Assembly: GCA_022792535.1 (NCBI GenBank)
Contig: JAAWBG010000057.1
Coordinates: 27,609-91,608, forward strand
Direction of reading: 5' to 3'
Source: Lachnospiraceae bacterium
GTDB lineage: Bacteria > Bacillota > Clostridia > Lachnospirales > Lachnospiraceae
Length of the DNA: 64,000 nucleotides
The translations under genes were made by a program, and so were the position numbers. The notes under the pieces are model-generated. The model saw only the letters and a program-made list of their open reading frames with translations. It had not been told where the DNA came from and ran no database searches. Below, in pieces: positions 27,653 to 36,236 of this stretch; the stretch's first letter is position 1; each line of letters opens with the position of its first letter.

Positions 27653-28846
27653 CTATCCATTTACCAATGCCACAGTTTCACGGGCAATTGCCAGCTCCTC
27701 ATTGGTGGGCAGACAGATCACCGTGACTTTAGAATCTGGCGTAGAGATGATCTTCTCTTCTCCCCGTACCAGGTTGGCCTCTTCATCCAATTCAATTCCA
27801 AGATACCCCAGATAATCACAAATCCCCTTTCTAGTATTGGGTCCGTTCTCTCCAACGCCTGCCGTAAAGCAGATTACATCTACGCCGTTCATGGCTGCAG
27901 TGTAAGCGCCCACATATTTTGCCACCCGGTAATTGTAAGTATCCAAGGCACGGATTCCAGCTGGATCATCTTTGGCAGCCGCCGCTTCCAGATCCCGGAA
28001 ATCACTGGAAATATGGGACAGCCCTTGAACACCGGACTTTTTATTGAGAACAGACAGTACTCCTTCCAGATCCAGCCCCTCTTTTTTCGCCAGATATTCC
28101 ATAGCTCCCGGATCAATATCCCCAGACCGTGTTCCCATAATCAAGCCTTCTAAGGGTGTGAGACCCATAGAAGTATCAATAGATTGTCCGTTCTGCACTG
28201 CGCAAATGGAAGCTCCATTTCCCAGATGACAGACTATGGTTTTCAATTCTTCGTATGGTCTGCCCAGCATCTCTGCCGCACGTTTGGACACATAGCTGTG
28301 GGACGTTCCATGAAATCCATATCTTCTGACTTTGTATTTCTCATAGTAATCATAATCAATTCCATACAGATAAGCTTTCTCTGGCATCGTCTGATGAAAA
28401 GCAGTGTCAAATACACCCACCATGGGCACATGGGGCATCAATTCCTGACAGGCCCGAACTCCAATCAAATTTGCTGGATTGTGCAGCGGCGCAAGATCAT
28501 TGCATTCTTCTACTGCCTTCAAAACTTCTTCATCCAAAATCGTAGAACATGCAAATTTTTCTCCTCCGTGAACCATTCTGTGCCCTACTGCTCCAATCTC
28601 ATCAAGGCTCTTTAAAGCTCCGGTATTTGGATTTATCAAGGCATCTAATACCATCTGGATCGCCTGTTTGTGGGTAGGCATATCTGCCTCTGTGATCTCC
28701 TTTTCTCCGCCGGCTTTCTGATATACTAATCTTCCATCCAAACCGATTCTCTCACACAGTCCCTTCGCCAGCACTTCCTCTGTATCAGAATTGATCACTT
28801 GATATTTCAGAGAAGAACTGCCGCAATTGATTACCAATACATTCAT
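27653..28846 (-). CDS. ackA: Acetate kinase
   Basis: A 397-residue enzyme interconverting acetyl-phosphate + ADP and acetate + ATP, the energy-yielding end of acetate fermentation. Family marks are the start MNVLVINCGSSSLKYQ, VFDTAFHQTMP, RYGFHGTSH and the nucleotide loop GVGENG. No pta gene is adjacent. It has its own promoter (28931-28959) and terminator. Confidence 0.99.
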   Translation of the reverse strand: MNVLVINCGSSSLKYQVINSDTEEVLAKGLCERIGLDGRLVYQKAGGEKEITEADMPTHKQAIQMVLDALINPNTGALKSLDEIGAVGHRMVHGGEKFACSTILDEEVLKAVEECNDLAPLHNPANLIGVRACQELMPHVPMVGVFDTAFHQTMPEKAYLYGIDYDYYEKYKVRRYGFHGTSHSYVSKRAAEMLGRPYEELKTIVCHLGNGASICAVQNGQSIDTSMGLTPLEGLIMGTRSGDIDPGAMEYLAKKEGLDLEGVLSVLNKKSGVQGLSHISSDFRDLEAAAAKDDPAGIRALDTYNYRVAKYVGAYTAAMNGVDVICFTAGVGENGPNTRKGICDYLGYLGIELDEEANLVRGEEKIISTPDSKVTVICLPTNEELAIARETVALVNG

Positions 28847-28930
28847 ATTTTTCCCTCTTCTTTCTCTCTACTTTTCCTACTTTCATTTTCTGGTGTTTCC
28901 CACTTTTACTTTTATATTAAGATATCTTTT

Positions 28931-28959
28931 ATTATAGACTAATCTGATTTTGGATACAA
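28931..28959 (-). promoter_or_regulatory. ackA promoter
   Basis: TTGTAT (28954-28959), 17 bases, TATAAT (28931-28936) on the minus strand, just beyond the stop of the preceding gene and about 85 bases before the ackA ATG. Confidence 0.7.
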
Positions 28960-28966
28960 GGGAAAT

Positions 28967-29767
28967 CTAAAAACTCCCGTCTCCCCATCGGTACACGCCA
29001 TACTGCTCATTTTCTCCAATTTTCTCATAGCCCAAATTCTCTAAGGCTGCATCTGCTGCGTCAGTCCGATAGTAGACTAAATAATTGCAGTTTTCCTTTT
29101 TGGCATATTTTAAAAGACCCTGAAAGTCAATGGCTGGGTTATTGATATATTCAAAAATCTTTCTGGTGTTTTTATTAGAAAACCTGCCCTCTTTGATTCC
29201 ATCTCTTCCATAGGGCATCTGTATCGTCGCGTCATACTGGCGGATATAAGACACTAAATCATTGACGGCAATAGTCTTCTTCTCACTGATCCCATTTTTC
29301 TGCGCATCTTCATGGATCATCTGGCACACATCTACGGCACTCTGAGGAAGTTTATAGGGATTGTCCACTTTACTAAAATTCAGAGGGTCCACCAGCCTTC
29401 CTGTCAATATGACAGCCGCTGCCATACAGACAGCGAAACAATTTCTTTTCCACTTAACATCTATTTGTTTTAATCCAAGTGTAAAAGCGTAGGCAATGAT
29501 CAGAGGAAATGGCAGAATCCAAAACATCCTCCAATACACCTCTGCCCCGATACAGTAATCCATAATAATCTTTGCTGTAACTGGGAAAAAGAAAATTCCC
29601 CAGAAAAACAGAGAATATAAGGACAACAGATAACTGCTTTCTTTTTCTCTTTTTGTCTTACTGAACATCCCTAAAAAAAGTACTGCCGCAAAATACATTC
29701 CCAAATGCATTCCAGGGCCGCAAAACTGCAGATACATTTCCCATGCTTTTCTTATGATCTCTCTCAT
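28967..29767 (-). CDS. Membrane protein, C-terminal half of a GT-C-like (DUF6077-like) pair
   Basis: A 266-residue protein with about four membrane helices (to about residue 125), then a soluble domain that ends LGYEKIGENEQYGVYRWGDGSF, a pattern seen at the extracytoplasmic end of GT-C glycosyltransferases. It is in the same frame as the 344-residue gene before it, separated by TGA TAA and eight sense codons. GGGAG before its ATG allows separate translation. The two may be halves of one ancestral protein of about 610 residues. Confidence 0.6.
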   Translation of the reverse strand: MREIIRKAWEMYLQFCGPGMHLGMYFAAVLFLGMFSKTKREKESSYLLSLYSLFFWGIFFFPVTAKIIMDYCIGAEVYWRMFWILPFPLIIAYAFTLGLKQIDVKWKRNCFAVCMAAAVILTGRLVDPLNFSKVDNPYKLPQSAVDVCQMIHEDAQKNGISEKKTIAVNDLVSYIRQYDATIQMPYGRDGIKEGRFSNKNTRKIFEYINNPAIDFQGLLKYAKKENCNYLVYYRTDAADAALENLGYEKIGENEQYGVYRWGDGSF

Positions 29768-29791
29768 GGTTTCTCTCCCTTTTTCTATTTA

Positions 29792-30826
29792 TCATCGCAG
29801 GAGTACATAAATTCCTGCACATACCACATTGGGAATGCAGCATAAAATGGTATAGATAAATGATTTCAAATCCCTGTTTTTCATTAAATTTACAATTCCA
29901 AAGATTCCCGTCATAACCGCGCCAAGCATGATCCCCATAGAAGAAACCATACAGCAGGCGCACATCAGAAAGAACAGCAGCCACCAATCTGCCTTTCTCC
30001 CCTGTTCTGAACAAAAATGCAGCATCATATAACAGATCATCGGCGCCAATATCCCACAGAAAACCGCTTTTCCCTGCCAGATACGCACAATGGTAAATAT
30101 CCCCTGGGTATATACGGTATATCCTGAAAACAAGGTTATTATAATAAGAAAAAACAAAAAATACTCTGCATATTTCGGCTGGTCTTGAAATAGTTTTCTT
30201 CCGATCATTGCATACACAATATATGCAGTCAGAATCAAAATAGCCGCCAAAACCACATGAGCTACAATGGCAGCATGTACGCCGCTTATTTTACTTAAAA
30301 AAGCTGTAAAAGAGAAAAAGGGAGACAATACATACCGAGAAGGCAGTTTTCCGTAAACTGCCCCCGTATAAGGATTCACAGAAAAAATCGTATCCGTAGC
30401 CACTCCGGTGGTGGCGGCTCCCACATAAAAAGCATCGTCATCATCTATGTGCATATATCTGAGATAGACGCCGGCCTGGAGCAAAATAAGCATGATATTT
30501 CCCCACCCCAAAAAGGAAAGCTGTCTCCCAGAACAGAAAGCTCTTTTCAACATGGGAAAGATTCTGCGCCGGTTTAAAACCAGGGCAAGCACGATCAGTC
30601 CAAGAATTATTCCTCCATATATGACACATAAAAGTCTCAAGCTCTTTCTCTGAAAAATAAGAGGCAGCGCAACAATCTCAAAAAGTCCCCATAAAATGAT
30701 CCACCCTGCAATCCAGCTCAGAGACATCTGTCTTCTTTCTTCTGGTAAACATCCAGTATACAGCATCCCAACCATCCAGGGAACTATCATCATCAGAACA
30801 AAAAGAAATAATATATTCGCCAACAT
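29792..30826 (-). CDS. Membrane protein, N-terminal half of a GT-C-like (DUF6077-like) pair
   Basis: A 344-residue protein of nine or ten predicted helices. After the third helix comes YMHIDDDDAFYVGAA (D128-D131), an acidic motif in an extracytoplasmic loop like the metal/substrate motif of GT-C glycosyltransferases, followed by NPYTGAVYGKLPSRYVLSPF. I recall this combination from proteins labelled DUF6077, but am not certain. The substrate is unknown. It has its own promoter at 30885-30913. Confidence 0.6.
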   Translation of the reverse strand: MLANILFLFVLMMIVPWMVGMLYTGCLPEERRQMSLSWIAGWIILWGLFEIVALPLIFQRKSLRLLCVIYGGIILGLIVLALVLNRRRIFPMLKRAFCSGRQLSFLGWGNIMLILLQAGVYLRYMHIDDDDAFYVGAATTGVATDTIFSVNPYTGAVYGKLPSRYVLSPFFSFTAFLSKISGVHAAIVAHVVLAAILILTAYIVYAMIGRKLFQDQPKYAEYFLFFLIIITLFSGYTVYTQGIFTIVRIWQGKAVFCGILAPMICYMMLHFCSEQGRKADWWLLFFLMCACCMVSSMGIMLGAVMTGIFGIVNLMKNRDLKSFIYTILCCIPNVVCAGIYVLLR

Positions 30827-30884
30827 TCAAAGTCTCCTGTCTATTCTATTCTGTCTGTCCGACAATTGAATAAATTTATTTTTT

Positions 30885-30913
30885 ATGATACTCAATAATT
30901 CAGGACTTGTCAA
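30885..30913 (-). promoter_or_regulatory. Promoter of the GT-C-like gene pair
   Basis: TTGACA (30908-30913), 17 bases, TATCAT (30885-30890) on the minus strand. Confidence 0.75.
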
Positions 30914-30967
30914 CATATGGAAATTTTCGTAAAATTGCAAAATGCAGCAACTCCATTTAAAACACAA

Positions 30968-30996
30968 TTGATAATATTTCCGGAACATCATATAAT
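30968..30996 (+). promoter_or_regulatory. tmcAL promoter
   Basis: TTGATA (30968-30973), 17 bases, TATAAT (30991-30996) on the plus strand, 41 bases before the tmcAL ATG. Confidence 0.85.
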
Positions 30997-31037
30997 CTAT
31001 GTATGACATAACATACGGAAAACAAGAGGAACTTATT

Positions 31038-32330
31038 ATGAAAGTTATTGGAATTATTGCAGAATACAATCCATTTCACAACGGACATGCTTATCAGATC
31101 GAAACCTTAAAGAGAAAAGTTCAGGCGGATTATGTGGTCATTGCCATGAGCGGGAATTTTGTACAGCGCGGAGCTGCGGCTGTGATGGACAAATTCAGCC
31201 GGGCACAGATGGCTCTTTGCTGCGGCGCAGATCTGGTATTGGAACTGCCAGTACTTTACGCAACAGCCAGCGGAGAAACTTTTGCCAGAGGCGGCGTCTC
31301 TTTGCTGCACCATACCGGCCTGGTCACTCATCTAGGATTCGGCGCAGAAAGCCATGACCTGGATTCCCTGCAGAAAATTGCCGCTGTCCTAAAAGAAGAA
31401 CCAGAACCTTTTCAGAATGTATTACAGCAGGAATTGAAAAAAGGCTTTTCTTTTCCGGCTGCCCGTTTCTCTGCCCTAAAAGCATGTTTCAAACTTCAGC
31501 GCCCCAACTCCTGTGCTGATCTGGAACAAGTACTTTCCGCTCCCAACAATATTCTGGCCCTGGAATATCTGAAAGCTCTGTCTTATTACGCCTCCCCTAT
31601 GATTCCCTGTCTGCTTCCCCGTCAGGGACAATCATACCATGATTCTACGCCAGGACAAACCTTTTCTTCTGCCTCCTCTATCCGCACTTCCATCCAGGAA
31701 GCATTTTTCGAAACTTTAGAATCTTTCCGCTATTCTTCCTCTTATTCAAAAATCACAAAAAGTATTCTTCCCACTCTCGCAGCATCTATGCCCCAAAATG
31801 CATTATCTATCCTTATGGACTACCCTCATCCATTTTTGTCAGAGCAGGATTTTTCCTCTCTGCTTCACTACCAATTGCTGACAATGCCTGCCGAGGCCCT
31901 GGCATCCTGCGCAGACTGTTCCTCAGATCTTGCAGACCGCATAAAAAAGGAACTGGACCATTTCTGCTCCTGGAACAGTTTCTGCCTTCATCTTAAAACA
32001 AAAAACATCACATATACACATCTCAGTCGTATGTTTCTACACATCCTCCTTAGTATTACGAAAGAGGATTACTATCTTGCCCCGGAGCCTTCTTACTTGC
32101 GGGTACTAGGCTTTCGCAGGGAGGCTGCTCCTCTGCTCACCGCCCTAAAAGCTCACAGCAGTCTCCCTCTGGTCACAAGCCCTGCCCGCGCCATGGACAC
32201 CCTTTCAGAACCAGCGCGCCGACTGTTGGCTCTGGATCTGAAATCCTCTGATCTGTATCGGATCGGACTGACCAAAAAAGGCGACTGCAGTCTGTCTAAT
32301 GATTACCAGCAGCCTGTTCTTTGTCTGTAA
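31038..32330 (+). CDS. tmcAL: tRNA(Met) cytidine acetate ligase
   Basis: A 430-residue protein with the nucleotidyltransferase opening GIIAEYNPFHNGHAYQ and AMSGNFVQRGAAAVMDKFSRA. The family (YlbM/TmcAL) forms N4-acetylcytidine at the wobble base of elongator tRNA-Met from acetate and ATP through acetyl-adenylate. GAGGAA places the start at 31038. It lies 2 kb from ackA, which makes acetate, but is transcribed alone. Codon bias resembles its neighbours. Confidence 0.94.
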   Translation: MKVIGIIAEYNPFHNGHAYQIETLKRKVQADYVVIAMSGNFVQRGAAAVMDKFSRAQMALCCGADLVLELPVLYATASGETFARGGVSLLHHTGLVTHLGFGAESHDLDSLQKIAAVLKEEPEPFQNVLQQELKKGFSFPAARFSALKACFKLQRPNSCADLEQVLSAPNNILALEYLKALSYYASPMIPCLLPRQGQSYHDSTPGQTFSSASSIRTSIQEAFFETLESFRYSSSYSKITKSILPTLAASMPQNALSILMDYPHPFLSEQDFSSLLHYQLLTMPAEALASCADCSSDLADRIKKELDHFCSWNSFCLHLKTKNITYTHLSRMFLHILLSITKEDYYLAPEPSYLRVLGFRREAAPLLTALKAHSSLPLVTSPARAMDTLSEPARRLLALDLKSSDLYRIGLTKKGDCSLSNDYQQPVLCL

Positions 32331-32386
32331 TCTTTTAAGATCTCCCTCCCTTTGCGCTTAACTTCCTATCCTTCCCTTCCTCTCTC

Positions 32387-33610
32387 CTATACTTCCAGAA
32401 AACGACGCTTCCTGCTCTCTTTTTCTGTCAGCAGAATCTTCTGATAATTCCGTTCTGCTGCTCCGGCCACTGCAGTGCTCCGATATCGTTCTGCTGTCTC
32501 CCGGGCTCCCTCTGACAGTACCTCATATAATTTCCTATTTTGTAATACCTTTTGTACCGTCTCGGCAAACACTTCTTCCGATTCCTCTACCATATAGCCG
32601 TTCTGTCCATCCCGCACCACATCGCAGACCCCTGTGGCATTCACTGCAACTACCGGCCGGTAAGAAGCCATGGCTTCCAGCAATACGATCCCTTGGGTCT
32701 CTGACTTAGAAGCAAAGAGAAACAAATCACAGGCACTGTGAAAATCATAAACTGATTCGTTAGATACGGTTCCCAGAAACGCCACGTTTTCTGAGAGACC
32801 TAACTGCTCCGTCAAAGCCAGTAATTCCTGTTTCTGAGGACCGTCTCCCAACACCAGCATCTGAAAATCATCTCCAATTTTCTTTTTCAGCTCTGCCAGA
32901 GCCCCCAGCAGAAATACAAGATTTTTCTCCGCTGAAAGCCTTGCCACCGTACACATCAGGTACGATTTCCCTCTGCCATAAATTTTTCGAATCTCTTCCT
33001 GATCCCTACATTTTTTGTAGGCAGATTCCGGCAGCCCCGTGGGCATTACTGTGAGATTCGCCTCCCATCCCCGGTCTCCGATCAAAGTCTTCACCTGATT
33101 GGTAGGGGCAAATACAAGGCTGCACTTTTCTGTAAACCTGCGGATTGTTCCCAGTACAAGCTGCCGCTCAATGAAATCTACCAGTTTTCTCTCCAGACGC
33201 CCTTCTCTCTCTTTCAGCCTCTTGTATGGTTTCCAATAGTGGAGATATTGTTCATATTGAGTATGATAAGTAAATACCACTGGAACGTGATATTTTTTCC
33301 CCAGATACTGGGCCCGCTGCCCAATCAAAACAGGATGGTGTACATGGATAATATCAAACTCTAACTCCCGAAACCGCTGTTCCATCTGCAGATCCACCGG
33401 CTTCATCAAAGGCACGTATCCTCCTGCTTTTTTGTGAAAGGCACGATACCGTATCACAAAAGGATCCTCCTCCTGATATCCCTCATATTCCGGCGCAAAA
33501 ATATATACCTCATTTCCCCGTTCCCGCAGCCCTTCCGCTAAACGGTCAATGGCAATGGGCACGCCTCCCACCACAGGTCTGTAATTGTTAGTCATCATCG
33601 CTATTCTCAT
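32387..33610 (-). CDS. GT4-family glycosyltransferase
   Basis: A 407-residue GT-B enzyme of family GT4. The N-terminal lobe starts MRIAMMTNNYRPVVGGV and has IIHVHHPVLIGQ; the C-terminal lobe has the nucleotide-sugar segment FLFASKSETQGIVLLEAMAS. The sequence resembles diacylglycerol glucosyltransferases that build membrane glycolipids, but the acceptor cannot be proven. GAGGGAG precedes the ATG. The DedA gene lies just upstream on the same strand, so the pair may be co-transcribed. Confidence 0.9.
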   Translation of the reverse strand: MRIAMMTNNYRPVVGGVPIAIDRLAEGLRERGNEVYIFAPEYEGYQEEDPFVIRYRAFHKKAGGYVPLMKPVDLQMEQRFRELEFDIIHVHHPVLIGQRAQYLGKKYHVPVVFTYHTQYEQYLHYWKPYKRLKEREGRLERKLVDFIERQLVLGTIRRFTEKCSLVFAPTNQVKTLIGDRGWEANLTVMPTGLPESAYKKCRDQEEIRKIYGRGKSYLMCTVARLSAEKNLVFLLGALAELKKKIGDDFQMLVLGDGPQKQELLALTEQLGLSENVAFLGTVSNESVYDFHSACDLFLFASKSETQGIVLLEAMASYRPVVAVNATGVCDVVRDGQNGYMVEESEEVFAETVQKVLQNRKLYEVLSEGARETAERYRSTAVAGAAERNYQKILLTEKESRKRRFLEV

Positions 33611-33675
33611 ATGTCTCCCTCTTTTCTGTTCTTTACCTATTCTTCATCGTCTCTCTTCCTCTGCTGTATCTGTCC

Positions 33676-34191
33676 TTACATCTGACCTAGAAATTGAAAT
33701 ACCTGATCGCCAAATAGATATCCAGCCCCCACAAATACAAAATTCCACACACAGATTCCCAAGGCAGAACTAAGAGTATATTTCAAAAAATCAAATTTTA
33801 ACACCCCTGCCGGAATGGAGATCAAGGTCCGCACCATGGGAATCAATTTGCTTAAAAAAATTCCTGCACAGCCTTTCTCCCGTATCATCTCAAAATTCCG
33901 GTCGATAGCCGCCTGCTGTTTGGGAAATTTTTTCACATAAGCTTTTAAGAATACATTTCCGCCCATTCTGCCTAAAAAATATAAGATCCAGCTTCCCACC
34001 AATCCCGCTGACACTGAGATCACCATGGTAAAAAGAAAACTCAGCTTTCCATTGGCAGCCCAGATTCCTGCCAGGGGCATAATCACCCCTGCCGGAAATC
34101 CAGGCAGATTCATATACTCTAACAATACAATCACGAAAATCGCAATGGCTCCATAATTTTCAAAATACTGACTTACCGCTTCTATACTCAT
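33676..34191 (-). CDS. DedA-family membrane protein
   Basis: A 171-residue protein with the DedA/SNARE-associated signature: PGFPAGVIMPLAGIWAANG in the first re-entrant loop and KLIPMVRTLISIPAG in the second. DedA proteins act as lipid or undecaprenyl-phosphate flippases in some bacteria. AGGAGG precedes the start. The adjacent glycosyltransferase would fit a glycolipid role. Confidence 0.92.
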   Translation of the reverse strand: MSIEAVSQYFENYGAIAIFVIVLLEYMNLPGFPAGVIMPLAGIWAANGKLSFLFTMVISVSAGLVGSWILYFLGRMGGNVFLKAYVKKFPKQQAAIDRNFEMIREKGCAGIFLSKLIPMVRTLISIPAGVLKFDFLKYTLSSALGICVWNFVFVGAGYLFGDQVFQFLGQM

Positions 34192-34465
34192 TTCATTTCC
34201 TCCTGTCTCTTCTCTTGCTGCCGATCCTCCTTACAATCCTGTCTCTCATGGCTGATCCCGCTTACAATCACTGGCCTCTTTCTTATTCCATCTACATTTT
34301 AACCTTACGATCTTTCTTTTTTCTTGCAAAAAACAAAAGATTTTCTTACGATTTTGCAGTTTTTCCTGCAATTTCTTATTGCTGTGCAGGCACAGAATCA
34401 TTATTGTAAGGTCTTCTATATTTAATATAACGAACGAAATCTAAATTTTGCTTCAAAATCTGCAC

Positions 34466-34508
34466 AAAAAAAAGCCCTTAAGGAAATTTTCCTTCAAAGA
34501 CTTTTTTC
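34466..34508. terminator. Bidirectional terminator after hemB
   Basis: An A7-G...C-T6 hairpin: AAGGAAA/TTTCCTT core with outer AAAAAAAG / CTTTTTT, a few mismatches between. It lies in the 399-base gene-free stretch 34192-34590. The remainder of that stretch next to the DedA gene shows nothing recognisable. Confidence 0.7.
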
Positions 34509-34512
34509 TATA

Positions 34513-34570
34513 AGGATTAGAGTGTCAAAAGGGTGCGCCGCACCAAAGGTGCTTTTGACACTCTAATCCT
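34513..34570. repeat. Palindromic element with perfect 19-bp arms
   Basis: AGGATTAGAGTGTCAAAAG (34513-34531) and its exact complement (34552-34570) enclose a 20-base loop that itself folds (GGTGC/GCACC). It sits 20 bases after the hemB stop. No T-run follows, so it is distinct from the terminator beside it. A related element is at 59158-59211. Confidence 0.85.
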
Positions 34571-34590
34571 ACAAGATTTAAAACCGGGAA

Positions 34591-35586
34591 TTATCCGATT
34601 CTTCCTTCTTCTATACATTTTGCTAATTCTTGTGCAAAATAGGTGATATAGATATCTGTTCCTGCCCGAAAAGCGCTGGCCGCCATCTCGCACATCACAC
34701 TGGTCTCATCAATAAATCCTGCCTTTGCAGTTGTCTTCACCATAGAATATTCTCCGCTGACAGAATAAGCGGCAACCGGGAGATTTGTTCTGTCTTTTAC
34801 TTCCCGGATCAGATCTCCATAAGCCATAGCCGGCTTCACCATAAGAATGTCTGCTCCTTCTTCCACATCCAAGGCTGCTTCTTTTAAGGCTTCTCTTCGA
34901 TTGTGATAATCCATCTGATAAGATTTCCGATCTCCAAAAGCAGGAGCTGAATCTGCCGCATCCCGGAATGGACCATAAAAAGAAGATGCAAATTTCACAG
35001 AATAGGACATAATCGGCACTTGAATATATCCTTTTTGGTCTAACATTCTGCGGATCGCCGCCACACGTCCGTCCATCATATCAGAAGGCGCCACCATATC
35101 CGCTCCGGCCTGAACTTGCGAAAGAGCAGTCTTTGCCAATAATTCTAAGGTCTTATCATTATCTACCTCCTGGCCATGAAGAACTCCGCAATGCCCGTGG
35201 GATGTATATTCACACATGCATACGTCGCCAATCAGATACAATTCCGGACAGACTTCTTTGGCCCTGCGGAATGCTTTCTGTACAATTCCATCCTGCGCAT
35301 AAGCACCGCTTCCCACTTCATCCTTTTGATCTGGAATGCCAAACAGCATAACACTGGTTACGCCAGCGTCACAAAGCTCTGTCAGTTTTTCTTCCATCCG
35401 GTCTACACTGTAGCGATACTGTCCCATCATAGATGAGATCTCCTCTTTGATATTTGTCCCCTCTGTCACAAACATTGGATATACCAAAGATGACCGATCC
35501 ATCCGAGTCTCCCGCACCATTTTGCGCAATACGGAATTTCCACGCAGTCTGCGGGGACGCCTCACCAATTCCAGATTTTTTTCCAT
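34591..35586 (-). CDS. hemB: Porphobilinogen synthase
   Basis: A 331-residue enzyme condensing two 5-aminolevulinate molecules. The zinc cysteines are in CMCEYTSHGHCG (about residues 122-133), and the two active lysines in MSYSVKFASSFYGPF and ILMVKPAMAYGD. The start at 35586 follows AAGGAAGG. It is last in an operon with the flavodoxin-like, GTPase-NYN and Uma2 genes; no other tetrapyrrole gene is near. In this group it normally serves cobamide or sirohaem synthesis. Confidence 0.97.
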   Translation of the reverse strand: MEKNLELVRRPRRLRGNSVLRKMVRETRMDRSSLVYPMFVTEGTNIKEEISSMMGQYRYSVDRMEEKLTELCDAGVTSVMLFGIPDQKDEVGSGAYAQDGIVQKAFRRAKEVCPELYLIGDVCMCEYTSHGHCGVLHGQEVDNDKTLELLAKTALSQVQAGADMVAPSDMMDGRVAAIRRMLDQKGYIQVPIMSYSVKFASSFYGPFRDAADSAPAFGDRKSYQMDYHNRREALKEAALDVEEGADILMVKPAMAYGDLIREVKDRTNLPVAAYSVSGEYSMVKTTAKAGFIDETSVMCEMAASAFRAGTDIYITYFAQELAKCIEEGRIG

Positions 35587-35606
35587 TTTTATTCCTTCCT
35601 TTCTCT

Positions 35607-36215
35607 CTATCCCTCCAGCTCCCGCTGAAACTGCCATCCATATTCAGCCGCCGACCTGCAGAAAAATCTTGAAACATTGATCCCCAGATACAAGTTCTCC
35701 CCGGTTTCTCCTTCCTTTATATGGCCAGCCAGCTCTTCCAACGCTTTTCCCAGATCCTTTTTGGGTCCTTGCCCCATAGGGATTTCTTCCATGGACAGCA
35801 GCACGCCTCCCGCTCCCAGTCCAATCCCCTGTCCCCAGCAGGACTCCGTCTGCATACACCAGTTTTCCAGGATTTCCAGCACCTCTTTATTCTGACGCCC
35901 GTCATAGGCCCCGCATTCGCTGACTGCATATATTTTTCTGGAATTCCCCCTTCCCTTTAACAGGGATTCCCATTCTTCCAGCAAACCTTCCATATGGGCC
36001 GGAATTCTATTTTCCTCCACTGGCAGAGCAAACAGCCAGATTTCACAGAACATCATTCTCTGAAACATCTGATCTCTGCCTGGAAAGGAACCGCTGTAAA
36101 AGTGAAATTTTTCACAATCATACTTTTCTGAAAAATATGCTTGCATTTCTTCTAATATCCTCTTTGAAACACTGTTTCCCTGTTCTGGACTGCCATTAAT
36201 AAAAGCTATTTTCAT
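35607..36215 (-). CDS. Flavodoxin-fold NAD(P)H-dependent FMN reductase-like protein
   Basis: A 202-residue protein with the flavodoxin-fold opening MKIAFINGSPEQGNSVSKRILEEM, whose GSP...GNS loop binds FMN phosphate, and a later CGAYDGRQN segment. The second half is divergent from well-known reductases. It lies 20 bases upstream of hemB and 21 bases after the GTPase gene, in the same operon. The substrate is unknown. Confidence 0.72.
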   Translation of the reverse strand: MKIAFINGSPEQGNSVSKRILEEMQAYFSEKYDCEKFHFYSGSFPGRDQMFQRMMFCEIWLFALPVEENRIPAHMEGLLEEWESLLKGRGNSRKIYAVSECGAYDGRQNKEVLEILENWCMQTESCWGQGIGLGAGGVLLSMEEIPMGQGPKKDLGKALEELAGHIKEGETGENLYLGINVSRFFCRSAAEYGWQFQRELEG

Positions 36216-36236
36216 AAAAATCCCTCCCTTCCCGTT

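Noticed and set aside
34215..34409. 64-codon plus-strand frame upstream of the DedA gene
   Set aside because: No convincing ribosome site or promoter and no recognisable sequence; lies in a promoter/spacer region.
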